In this document: piece by piece, positions 25,626 to 33,294 of the stretch
Layout of the letters: the number at the start of each line of letters is the position of its first letter
Numbering within the stretch: the first letter of the stretch is position 1
DNA from: an uncultured Clostridia bacterium
GTDB taxonomy: Bacteria > Bacillota > Clostridia > Oscillospirales > Oscillospiraceae
Length of the DNA stretch: 61,541 bases
Assembly: GCA_947572235.1 (NCBI GenBank)
Contig: CANPBB010000005.1
Coordinates: 1-61,541 of the forward strand
Direction: 5' to 3'
Notes under the pieces: generated by a model
The model's database searches: none
Seen by the model: only the letters and a program-made list of their open reading frames with translations
What the model was told of the DNA's origin: nothing
Translations under genes and position numbers: made by a program

Positions 25626-26075
25626 CTACTTCCGCAGGGCGCGGAAGAAGTCCCCCAGCACCCCGGCACACTCCTCTTTTCGTATGCCGCCGAGAACGGC
25701 GGGGGCATGGGGGAAGTCCTCCATGAAGAGGTTCATCACGCCGCCGCAGGCCCCCAGCGCCGGGTCGGCGGCGCCGAAGCAGAGGCGGGGGATACGGGCG
25801 TTCAGAATGGCCCCGGCGCACATGGGACAGGGCTCCAAAGTCACATAGAGGGTGCAGTCCTCCAGCCGCCAGGAGCCTATGGCGGCGTTGGCCATGGTGA
25901 TGGCCTCGATCTCCGCGTGGGAGAGGGCGCTCTGCTTCTCCTCCCGGCGGTTTCGCCCCGCTCCCACGATCTCGCCATCGCGGACGATGACACAGCCCAC
26001 AGGCACCTCCCCGGCGGCGGCGGCCTCCTTAGCCAGCCGCAGGGCCTTTTCCATATAGATTTCATGACAGGACAT
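25626..26075 (-). CDS. tadA: tRNA-specific adenosine deaminase TadA
   Basis: TadA deaminates A34 to inosine in tRNA Arg(ACG). The 149-residue protein has the zinc motif HAEIEAI (about residues 57-63) and PCPMCAGAI (about 87-95), with the N-terminal EIYMEKALRLAKEA helix. The ATG at 26075 lies 8 bases from AGGAG. The frame extends upstream without family similarity. It is divergent from yaaL-bofA. In Bacillus these genes also lie near each other in the origin region. Confidence 0.96.
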   Translation of the reverse strand: MSCHEIYMEKALRLAKEAAAAGEVPVGCVIVRDGEIVGAGRNRREEKQSALSHAEIEAITMANAAIGSWRLEDCTLYVTLEPCPMCAGAILNARIPRLCFGAADPALGACGGVMNLFMEDFPHAPAVLGGIRKEECAGVLGDFFRALRK

Positions 26076-26190
26076 AACTTGATCTCCTTCGACGTTTGGA
26101 ATTTGGCATATTTGTCCATGATAGCAGTATATATAGCAACGAGGCAAGGCGCCCCTTCCTCCGGGGAGGGTGAAACGAAGGAGGACAACT

Positions 26191-26463
26191 ATGCTGCGGC
26201 GAATTTCACCTATCCACAGCGGGAGCGGCATCCCCGAGGAGCAGCAGGAGCTGCTGCGCGCCCTCCAGGCGGCCCAGCGGGATCTGAGCCACGCCTATCT
26301 ATCCTTCAATGACGCGGTGGACCCGGAGCTTGTGGAGTCCAGCATCTATGAGATCCGCTCCCTGCAAGCGCGGATCAACTACCTGCTCCGGCGGATGAAG
26401 GCCAAGGAGGATACGTCGGGCGTGGCGGCCGCCGGGGGAGGTGGGAAGCGAAAATGGGTCTGA
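26191..26463 (+). CDS. yaaL: YaaL family protein (DUF2508)
   Basis: A 90-residue protein with IPEEQQELLRALQAAQRDLS, then FNDAVDPELVESSIYEIRSL and INYLLRRMKAK, the typical DUF2508 pattern. In Bacillus yaaL directly precedes bofA, as here. Its function is unknown. The ATG at 26191 follows AAGGAGG. The stop overlaps the bofA start by 10 bases, so translation is coupled. Confidence 0.9.
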   Translation: MLRRISPIHSGSGIPEEQQELLRALQAAQRDLSHAYLSFNDAVDPELVESSIYEIRSLQARINYLLRRMKAKEDTSGVAAAGGGGKRKWV

Positions 26464-26720
26464 CGGAGAAGATCTCCCTCGGGGTGTTTGCTCTGTTTCT
26501 CTTTGTGGTGGTGGTTCGGGTGTTCCACACGCCCCTGAAGCTGATGATGCGGGTGTTTTTCAATACCCTGTTGGGTTTTGGAGCCTTGGCGATTTTGAAT
26601 CTGACCTCCACAGTAACAGGGATCGCCCTGGGGGTGAACGTACTTAACGCGGTGGTAATCGGAATCCTTGGCGTACCGGGACTGGGGCTGCTGCTGCTCA
26701 TGCAGTGGCTGTTTGTTTAA
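26454..26720 (+). CDS. bofA: Pro-sigma-K processing inhibitor BofA family
   Basis: An 88-residue membrane protein with two to three hydrophobic segments and the conserved C-terminal part NAVVIGILGVPGLGLLLLMQW. BofA inhibits the SpoIVFB intramembrane protease that activates sigma-K in the mother cell, linking it to forespore signals. It lies in an operon with yaaL. Together with gpr and spoIID it supports a sporulating lifestyle. Confidence 0.92.
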   Translation: MGLTEKISLGVFALFLFVVVVRVFHTPLKLMMRVFFNTLLGFGALAILNLTSTVTGIALGVNVLNAVVIGILGVPGLGLLLLMQWLFV

Positions 26721-26790
26721 TCATACCCGGAAGGGCACGGTGCCTTTTGGCACAGTTAAACAGCCGTCAAGAAGCTAAGGGGAAAGGCGC

Positions 26791-26826
26791 GGCGGGAGGC
26801 CGGCCCGGAAGGGCCGTCCTCCCGCC
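26791..26826 (+). terminator. Strong hairpin after bofA
   Basis: GGCGGGAGG pairs with CCTCCCGCC, with an inner GGCCC/GGGCC stem. There is no clear T-run, so it may be a 3'-end stabiliser or a weak terminator. Confidence 0.55.
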
Positions 26827-26880
26827 TCCGCGTCCCACCGTGTCTGCTGGCCGAACAGCCTCGGGAAAACGCCGCGCCAT

Positions 26881-27008
26881 GCAGAGGCGGACATTGTCCG
26901 CCCGTTCTATCGACGCCCAGCAAACCAAAGGAGGGCGGGTGGGTGGTTGATTGGGGCGTTCCGGGCAGCGGGGGACGGCGCGCCGGGGTTGCCGTACCCT
27001 ACGGGCGG
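26881..27008. repeat. REP-like modules downstream of bofA
   Basis: AGGCGGACATTGTCCGCCCG (26883-26902) is followed by TTCTATCGACGCCC, a linker also seen in the other arrays. An inverted GGCGCGCC module then ends CCCTAC at about 27002. Confidence 0.65.
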
Positions 27009-27174
27009 TCTATCGGGGGTGCCTACGGGGAATCCCTTCACCGCCGTTCGGCGCCCCCCTCATCTCGGCCTAAGAGCCGCCCCTATGGGGCGGCTGGCCT
27101 CGAAACGCGCCTGCGGGCGCAGCCTTTAGCAAGGGAGGCTAAGGCGCGAAGCGCCATAATCCCCCGGCCTTGGT

Positions 27175-27467
27175 GCGGAAGGCATCGGAAAAATGGGCGC
27201 ACAATACCCGTAAGGGGCACGCCGCATCCATAAGGCGGCAAAGCCGCCGGCGCCCCCCTGCAAACGGTTTGCCGACATCACCGGAAAGCACAGGCGGCAT
27301 CTGCGGCACCAAGCCAGCGAAGCAACCATCAAGTCCCGGAGGCAAGTCGAAACGAGGTTGGAAGGGCGGCGGCGGACGCCTGCAACATGGCTATAGACGG
27401 GGGTACGCTCACAAGACGCCATCTGCTCAGCGAGGGCCACCGCCGCTGCGTCCGAAGCTGCGCAGTA
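27175..27467 (-). repeat. Dispersed long repeat, copy 3, truncated by an IS
   Basis: Reverse-complement copy of the family at 9561 and 39112. It contains AATACCCGTAAGGGGCACGC, GGCGGCATCTGCGGCACCAA and CCGCCGCTGCGTCCGAAGCT. It stops at TGCGCAGTA (27461-27467) where the IS630 remnant starts. The remaining part, with the TTTAGCCC hairpin, is missing. Confidence 0.7.
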
Positions 27468-27874
27468 TAGTAAAACCGGTTGAGAAAAGGGATAGAAGCG
27501 AGCAGAATAAGGACATGAGTTATTCAAAAAGATATAGGGAACGCACAATAGGATACCGGCAGGCAGGACATAGCTTGGAAGCGGCCCGCCACGTCTTCAA
27601 GGTTTCCAAATCGACAATAGAAAAATGGGGAAAGCAGCTGAAAGAAACTGGGAATTTCAAAATTGTGATGGATAACGCTTCACTCCATTCCAAAGAGCGG
27701 CTGCTCTTTGCTGCCCAAAACGCCGGATACAGGCCGCTCTCTCTTCCACCCTGCCCCCCGGAACTCAACCCCATTGAACATTTATAGGCTTGGCTAAAGC
27801 GCTTTTTGAGAAAAATCCTTCCCGCGGTCCCTTCCTTTGATGCTGCCCTTTGTAACGCCTTTCAGCTGCGGTGA
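27468..27874 (+). mobile_element. IS630-family remnant
   Basis: The junction with the repeat is at a TA, the known target of IS630/Tc1 elements, and intact repeat copies continue at that point with unrelated bases. The remnant carries a deleted transposase gene and no recognisable right end. Confidence 0.7.
27515..27874 (+). pseudogene. IS630 transposase with internal deletion and nonsense mutation
   Basis: The N-terminal helix-turn-helix (YRQAGHSLEAARHVFKVSKS) is joined directly to the C-terminal DDE part (FKIVMDNASLHSKE, SLPPCPPELNPIEHL). The middle, including the first catalytic aspartate, is gone. An in-frame TAG at 27785 replaces the conserved tryptophan of NPIEHLW-AWLKR; the frame then continues to TGA at 27872. 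It cannot make active transposase. Confidence 0.85.
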
Positions 27875-27913
27875 CTACACATCCCACAACTCAAACAGAA
27901 CCGGGATCCTGTT

Positions 27914-28385
27914 ATGCGGGGCAAGGCCTGTTGTTTCACGGGGTACCGGAAGCTGCCGGAGGAGGTGAGGGCTGAACTGGCGCCGCGGCCGAAAGAAGCC
28001 CTCTTGGCTTTGATCCACGAGGGCTCCGTCCGTTTCTCCGCAGGGGGTGCGCTGGGGCTTGGCACCATGACGCCATGGCGCCGCTGGCTCTGCGGGATCA
28101 ACACCCCCAGATTGGGCCGCGCCTGATCCCCCTGTGAGAACCAGACGCGGAGCTGATCCGCGGCGAATATCGCGTGCTGCCAGCACATCCTCTCCCAAAC
28201 CGATGCGGTGGCACACATCTCCTAAGCCTACACGCCCGACTGAATGCACCGTCCGAACCGGGATCTGGCGGCGCGGAGCCCCATCTGCGTCTGCTGCCTG
28301 ACCCGCCCCATCGGCGGCACAGCCTATACCGTGCGCTGCGCCCAATCCCAAGGCCCGCGCCTTATCCACATGGCCCCGCCCAAAA
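27914..28385 (+). pseudogene. Broken SLOG-family (DUF1273/YpsA-like) gene
   Basis: The first 48 or so codons read KACCFTGYRKLPEEVRAEL and VRFSAGGALGLGTM, matching the start of SLOG/DUF1273 nucleotide-binding proteins. After that the frame is lost. Downstream pieces in shifted frames (MHRPNRDLAARSPICVCCL, RPIGGTAYTVRCAQSQG) match the rest of the family. Stops and frameshifts separate the parts, so the gene is dead. It lies in a decayed zone next to the IS630 remnant. Confidence 0.75.
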
Positions 28386-28421
28386 ATTCCAAAATTCCTA
28401 ATTTTGAACCGTATCCGCAAT

Positions 28422-30020
28422 TTATGTCAAATGATCCCCCAGCCTCTCCAGATTGGACACCAAGTTGATAAATACGCCGCTGGACTCCGCACGGCACTCG
28501 CCGGCGTTGAGGCGGCGGATGTGGCCGTCGATCAGCTCCTTACGCATGGCGTCGATCTCGTCCTCCACCGCCGCCACTTGGGGCAGCAGGGCCTGATCCT
28601 TCTCCAAAATGGCCCGCTTGGTCAGCTGGTACAGCGCCTCCACACGGCCGGCCATCCTTGTCAGGTCCTCTTGGACGGTCTCAGAGAAGACCAGCTCTTG
28701 GTCCATGGCCTTTTGGGTGTACTTAGTGCAGTTGTCCGCGATCTCAGCGATACGCATGATGTCCCCCAAGTTGCTGTGGAGGTTGGTGATGCTCCGCTCC
28801 TCGGCCACCTTGCTCTTAGCGGAGAGACGGATCATGTAGCCCACCATCCCCTGACTGATGCCGCCGGTGCGCTCAATCAGCTCCTGCGTGGGGGCAATCA
28901 AGGATCTGTCACGGGTCTGAAAGGAGCGGAAGCCTGTGCGGAAGGCCTCCATAGCCGTGTCGGAGAGGCGCAGCAGCTCCTTCTCCAGCTGGGCGATAGC
29001 GAGGGAGGAGGAGGAGAGCATACGCTCATCGAGGAAGGAGAGGGGCTCCTCCGCCTTCTTCTCCCGGATCAGCAGCTCCGAGACACGGACAAAGGCCCCG
29101 CAGAAGGGCAGGAACATCACCGTGCAGGCCACGTTGAAGAAGGTGTGGAACATGGCGATCTGGGTGGCCAGCGCGGGAAACCAACGGCGGAAGGTGTCCG
29201 CCATAAAGGTGGGCCACAGGGCTAAGATGACGAAGAAGAGCACCGAGCCCAAGGTGTTGAACATCAGGTGGATCAGCCCCGCCCGCCGGGCGTTGGTCCC
29301 CGCGGTGGCGGAGGACATCAGCGCCGTGACGCAGGAGCCGATATTGGTGCCAAGGATGATATAGAGCACCTCATTGCCGCCGGAGCCCACGGTGAGCCCG
29401 GCCACGGACATGGCGATGATCACCGAGGTGGTGGCGGAGCTGGACTGGACGATGGCGGTCAGGAAAATGCCTAAGAGAAAGAGGAGCAGAGGATTGTGGA
29501 CCGTCTCAAAGATGGCCTGCACAGCGTCCCGACTGGCCTTCATGGCGTCAGACATCAGGTTGAGGCCAATGAAGATGAGACCTAAGCCGGCGAGGATGAG
29601 GCCGGTCTTTTTTACGGTATCCCGCTTCCCGGCCATGCTGAGGAGGATGCCGACAAAGACTAACACCTGAATATAGGTGGTAATGGGGAAGGCGCTGAGG
29701 GCGGCGATCTGGGCGGTGACGGTGGTACCGATGTTGGCGCCCATGATCATAGCCGCCGCTTGGTAGAGGTTCATCACCCCCACGTTGACAAAGCCCACAA
29801 TCAGCACCGTGGTCACGCCGGAGCTTTGGATCAGGGCGGTGGCCGCCGCGCCGATGCCCACATTCACAAGGCGCTTGTCCGCTGTCCGGCCGAAGAGCTC
29901 CCGGATCTTCCCGGTGGCCAGCTGTTCGATGTTGGCGGTAAGCAGATGCACCCCCACCAAAAAGACCCCGGTGCCGGCCAGCAGCCGGACCAAAAAGAGA
30001 CTCAGCTCCGCAGGTGTCAT
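28422..30020 (-). CDS. Na+/phosphate cotransporter family protein with PhoU-like tail
   Basis: A 532-residue protein with two homologous Na/Pi-cotransporter repeats carrying the QSSGVTTVLIVG and QSSSATTSVIIAM signatures (near residues 64 and 192), about nine membrane segments, and a helical PhoU-like C-terminal region from about residue 350. It should import phosphate or a related anion with sodium. The ATG at 30020 lies six bases from AAAGGAGG. The protein ends LVSNLERLGDHLT, inside what is usually the last PhoU helix; relatives continue for about a dozen more residues. That suggests slight C-terminal loss next to the decayed zone. Confidence 0.9.
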   Translation of the reverse strand: MTPAELSLFLVRLLAGTGVFLVGVHLLTANIEQLATGKIRELFGRTADKRLVNVGIGAAATALIQSSGVTTVLIVGFVNVGVMNLYQAAAMIMGANIGTTVTAQIAALSAFPITTYIQVLVFVGILLSMAGKRDTVKKTGLILAGLGLIFIGLNLMSDAMKASRDAVQAIFETVHNPLLLFLLGIFLTAIVQSSSATTSVIIAMSVAGLTVGSGGNEVLYIILGTNIGSCVTALMSSATAGTNARRAGLIHLMFNTLGSVLFFVILALWPTFMADTFRRWFPALATQIAMFHTFFNVACTVMFLPFCGAFVRVSELLIREKKAEEPLSFLDERMLSSSSLAIAQLEKELLRLSDTAMEAFRTGFRSFQTRDRSLIAPTQELIERTGGISQGMVGYMIRLSAKSKVAEERSITNLHSNLGDIMRIAEIADNCTKYTQKAMDQELVFSETVQEDLTRMAGRVEALYQLTKRAILEKDQALLPQVAAVEDEIDAMRKELIDGHIRRLNAGECRAESSGVFINLVSNLERLGDHLT

Positions 30021-30540
30021 GTCATGCCTCCTTTATTTCTCTGCACAACCATATTCTTTCCCAAAGAGATGGATTGTAAAAGGGCCGAAAAAGGCGAGGC
30101 CTTGCCGCCCGGAAAGATGTGGAACCAAATCAATGCGGCATGTCCGAGGCTCTTTGCATGTAATAGTATGGCAGTATCACAGAAGCCGCGGGGGGATCCT
30201 ATGATACCGCGCGGCCAGAGGTCCTCCACGCAATATGCGCTTGATTCATTTGATTCCGCGTTCTCCAGAGAACGACAAAGTCTCGCCACTTACTCACAGA
30301 GCCGGGTCTCTCGACCGTATTGACGGCTCGGCAAACACAGGCGGGGCCTGTGCAGGCTACTCCCTTTGTACAGGTTCATATATACCTGATTTTTCCCCTC
30401 CTGTCAATGTACAATTCCGCTAAAAATTCCCTCACCATAGAAAACCGGGGATGAATGGGAACTTTTGGCCCCTATGCCGGGCAGGGCCGCCTGCTTATGA
30501 TCCATACCGCAGAAATCCGTCCCTCCATATGGGGCCGTCA
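30021..30540. other. Gap of about 520 bases with no gene recognised
   Basis: Lies between two leftward genes. It has several weak dyads (for example GAGCCG...CGGCTC near 30300) but no convincing ORF or RNA. It may hold the cotransporter promoter. Confidence 0.4.
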
Positions 30541-30576
30541 AAAGCGGAGGCGGCGCTGCCGTCTCCGCTTTTTTGC
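30541..30576. terminator. Terminator after the MerR gene
   Basis: AAAAGCGGAGGCGGC pairs with GCCGTCTCCGCTTTT (one G-T mispair). T-runs exist on both strands, so it is bidirectional. Confidence 0.85.
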
Positions 30577-30579
30577 ATC

Positions 30580-30936
30580 CTATTCCATCTTTCCCTGCTC
30601 GTACAGCTCGATTTTGTAGTCCAACCGCTCCAAGGACTCCTGCATCTCCGCCATACGCGCCTGGAGCTGACGGCGCTGCTCAATCAGGAGATTCTTTCGG
30701 GCCTCCAGCGTCTTTGCACCCTGCTGGTACAAAGCCACATAGTCGATCAGCGCGTCAATCTGCACCCCGGCAGCGCGCATACACTTCATCAGCTCCACCC
30801 ACCGGCAGGAGGCCTCGTCATAGCACCGGACACCGCCGCCGCTCCGGGGCACCGGAGGGATCAGGCCGATGCGCTCATAGTAGCGCAGGGTGTCGGCGGT
30901 GAGGCCGTAGCGCCGGCTTACCTCCGCAATGGTCAT
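30580..30936 (-). CDS. MerR-family transcriptional regulator
   Basis: A 118-residue protein with an N-terminal winged helix-turn-helix (TIAEVSRRYGLTADTLRYYERIGL trimmed to TIAEVSRRYGLTADTLRYYE) followed by a long dimerisation helix (about residues 75-112). There is no C-terminal metal-binding cysteine cluster, which fits the small AdhR/NmlR-like branch that often controls redox or aldehyde-responsive genes. It starts 9 bases after the aldo-keto reductase gene. A MerR-type operator lies before the DUF362 gene upstream, so it probably controls all three genes. Confidence 0.92.
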   Translation of the reverse strand: MTIAEVSRRYGLTADTLRYYERIGLIPPVPRSGGGVRCYDEASCRWVELMKCMRAAGVQIDALIDYVALYQQGAKTLEARKNLLIEQRRQLQARMAEMQESLERLDYKIELYEQGKME

Positions 30937-30945
30937 ACCGCACCC

Positions 30946-32094
30946 CTACCTTCCAAAGAGCTCTGCCGCCTGCCTCATGTTCTCCACCACCGGCACGCCA
31001 AAGGGGCACCGCTCCTCACACTGGCCGCAGGACAGGCACTCCGAGGCGGTATGGGGCAGCAGGGCATAGTGCTCCCGCACGGTCTCCGGCACGCTCCCTT
31101 GGGCCCGGGAGAGGTTCAGGAACTTGGTCACATCCGCCACGCTGATCCCCGTCGGGCAGGGGGCGCAGTGTCCGCAGTACATACAGTGCCCCTGCCAGCT
31201 GATCTTCGGCAGGGCGGCGAAGGCGGCGGCGTAATCCCGCGCCTCCTCCGGCGCGGCCTCGTAGCCGGCGCAGCCCTCCAGCTCCGCCAAGGTCCTGGCC
31301 CCGCACATGACGGAAGCCACCGCCGGCCTGGTGAGGGCGTAGTGGAGGCACTGATAGGGCGTCAGGGCCCGTCCCGCCGGGGACAGGGTGTCGCTGAGGA
31401 GGTCCCCGCCGCCGAAGGCCTTCATCACCGTGATGCCCACCCCAAGGCGCTGGCAGGTCTCATAGAGGGCCTGCCGCTGGGGGTCCATGTTCACCAGCTC
31501 CTGCCGGTAGTTCTCCTCCTTAAACAGCTCCTCCACGTCCTCACCCGCAGGCTGGAGGTCGTAGCAGGGGTTCACGCTGAACATCAGCACGTCAATGTCC
31601 CCGCTCTCCACAGCGGCCAGGGCCACCTCCGGGTTGTGGCTGGAGAGGCCGATATGTCCGATAACCCCCGCCGCCTTCAGCTCCCTGGCATAGGCCAGAA
31701 CCGGCCCGTTTTCAATGGAGCGCCAGTCGTCCAGCGCGTCGGAGTAGTGGATCATGCCGATCTCCGCACGATCGGTGCCCAGCAGGCGCAGAGCGTCGGC
31801 AAAGCCGGCCTTCACCTCATCTATGTCCCGTGTCCGCTTATACTGTCCATCCCTCCACACGCTGCAAAGGTGTGTCTGAAGGACAAACTTCTCCCGCCGG
31901 CCCCTCAGCGCCTCCCCCAGATTCCGGCGCAGCTCCGGGTCAGGGCTGTACAGGTCGATGCAGTTGATACCAAAACGCTCCATCGCGTCCACCAGCAAGC
32001 GGACTTCATCGGCGCTTTTGCCCACAAAGCCCTCGCACCCCATGCCGATCTCGCTGACAGAGAGCCCGGTACGGCCTAATGTACGGTAGTTCAT
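30946..32094 (-). CDS. Aldo/keto reductase with C-terminal 4Fe-4S domain
   Basis: A 382-residue protein. The N-terminal 270 residues form an AKR barrel (MNYRTLGRTGLSVSEIGMGC, GINCIDLYSPDPE). The C-terminal part has a ferredoxin-like double cluster motif: CMYCGHCAPCP and CLSCGQCEERCPFG. Such fusions are frequent in anaerobes and are presumed to reduce small carbonyl compounds with electrons from ferredoxin or NAD(P)H; the substrate is unknown. The ATG at 32094 follows AAAGGGAG. It is sandwiched between the DUF362 and MerR genes on the same strand. Confidence 0.93.
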   Translation of the reverse strand: MNYRTLGRTGLSVSEIGMGCEGFVGKSADEVRLLVDAMERFGINCIDLYSPDPELRRNLGEALRGRREKFVLQTHLCSVWRDGQYKRTRDIDEVKAGFADALRLLGTDRAEIGMIHYSDALDDWRSIENGPVLAYARELKAAGVIGHIGLSSHNPEVALAAVESGDIDVLMFSVNPCYDLQPAGEDVEELFKEENYRQELVNMDPQRQALYETCQRLGVGITVMKAFGGGDLLSDTLSPAGRALTPYQCLHYALTRPAVASVMCGARTLAELEGCAGYEAAPEEARDYAAAFAALPKISWQGHCMYCGHCAPCPTGISVADVTKFLNLSRAQGSVPETVREHYALLPHTASECLSCGQCEERCPFGVPVVENMRQAAELFGR

Positions 32095-32110
32095 AGCTTT
32101 CTCCCTTTCG

Positions 32111-32207
32111 AATTAGGAATTATTTTTTAGAAAAAGGAGGAATAGATGGTATTCCGCCGGAAAATTTCAAATCGTACCGCAAAGGCGGAATACCATCATT
32201 CCTAATT
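32111..32207. repeat. Nested inverted repeat
   Basis: The outer arms AATTAGGAAT (32111-32120) and ATTCCTAATT (32198-32207) enclose an inner perfect 14-bp stem GATGGTATTCCGCC/GGCGGAATACCATC (32145-32158 with 32184-32197). Read leftward, the inner stem is followed by TATTCCTCCTTTTTC, so it could act as a terminator between the DUF362 and reductase genes. The outer arms look like ends of a tiny insertion. Confidence 0.6.
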
Positions 32208-32233
32208 CCTAATTTCTCTTTTCCCTCCGGTTG

Positions 32234-33115
32234 TCAGCCGAGGCTTACGATCTCATACTCCCTGCTCCCCAAGCCCAGCTTCTCGGCGGACTGGATGGTC
32301 AGGATGCCGTTGCGGGACTCCATGCGCTGGATGAGGGCCGCTTTGCCCGGGTCGGGGGAGGCGTACACCGCATCTACGCAGGCCTGGTCGATGGCCACCG
32401 GGTCCAAGGAGGCGAAGATGCCGATATCCATCATCTCCGGCTCCGCCGCCGCCGCACAGCAGTCGCAGTCCACACTGAGGCGGTTGGCTACGTTGATATA
32501 GACAATGTTCTCCGCGCCCATATAGTCCATCACCGCCCTGTCCGCGTCGGCCATGGAGCGGAGGAAGGAGTCGTGGTCGGCGTTCATGATGTTCTCAAAG
32601 CCGGCGTCCGCTTGACCGGCGGTATGAATCCAAGCCTTGCCCCGGCCGCTGGCCACGCCGATGGACATGTTTTTCAGCGCCCCGCCGAGGCCTCCCATGG
32701 GATGGCCCTTGAAATGGGAGAGCATCAGCATGGAATCGTAATTGGCCAAGTTTTTGCCTACGAAGTTCTCCTTCAGATGGAAACCGCCAGCCACCGGCAG
32801 GGACATGTCCCCCTCCTCGTCCATCAGATCGCAGGGGGCGATGGCGGCGAAGCCGTGGTCGCGGATGAGCTGCCAGTGGGCCTCGTTGGTGTCCCGGGCG
32901 CCGGCGTAGGCGGTGTTGCACTCCACGATGGTGCCATTGAGCTTTTTGACCAGCGCGGCAATCAGAGCGGGCTGGAGGAAGTTGTGGTTTCCCTTCTCCC
33001 CGGTGGACAGCTTCACCGCCACCTTGCCCTTCAGTGTGACACATAGGGCATCGTAGATTTTGATGAGGCTCTCAGGGGTGATTTCCTTGCTGAAATAGAC
33101 CTTTGCCTTTGTCAT
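32234..33115 (-). CDS. DUF362 family protein
   Basis: A 293-residue protein starting MTKAKVYFSKEITPE at ATG 33115 behind GGGAGG. It shows DUF362 features: KVAVKLSTGEKGNHNFLQPA, MLSHFKGHPMGGLGGALKN, and SLDPVAIDQACVDAVY near the C-terminus. It lacks the C-terminal ferredoxin domain found in many relatives, though CDCC near residue 218 could bind metal. The family is widespread in anaerobes and its reaction is unknown. It is first of a three-gene leftward group with the ferredoxin-type reductase and MerR. Confidence 0.9.
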   Translation of the reverse strand: MTKAKVYFSKEITPESLIKIYDALCVTLKGKVAVKLSTGEKGNHNFLQPALIAALVKKLNGTIVECNTAYAGARDTNEAHWQLIRDHGFAAIAPCDLMDEEGDMSLPVAGGFHLKENFVGKNLANYDSMLMLSHFKGHPMGGLGGALKNMSIGVASGRGKAWIHTAGQADAGFENIMNADHDSFLRSMADADRAVMDYMGAENIVYINVANRLSVDCDCCAAAAEPEMMDIGIFASLDPVAIDQACVDAVYASPDPGKAALIQRMESRNGILTIQSAEKLGLGSREYEIVSLG

Positions 33116-33185
33116 AGTTGGGTTCCTCCCTTTGAAAAATTCCATTTTCTGTTCAATTTCGGGCGTTATCTGTGCTATTGATTTT

Positions 33186-33216
33186 ATTTTACACCTTGGA
33201 GTGCACTCCATGTCAA
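33186..33216 (-). promoter_or_regulatory. MerR-type promoter/operator before the DUF362 gene
   Basis: Read leftward, TTGACA (33211-33216) and TAAAAT (33186-33191) are separated by 19 bases, the long spacing characteristic of MerR-activated promoters. The spacer contains the perfect 14-bp palindrome TGGAGTGCACTCCA (33197-33210), centred as expected for the regulator. Confidence 0.85.
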
Positions 33217-33294
33217 GGGATTTTCTCCAAATTGACGGAGTTTTATGAAAGCGGCGGTTTTGGGGAGTGCTGCGGAACGCGCCGCCTCCGCCCC

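Noticed and set aside
30451-32079. A 542-codon frame antisense to the reductase and MerR genes
   Set aside because: Shadow frame over two well-supported genes; no plausible start site or motifs.
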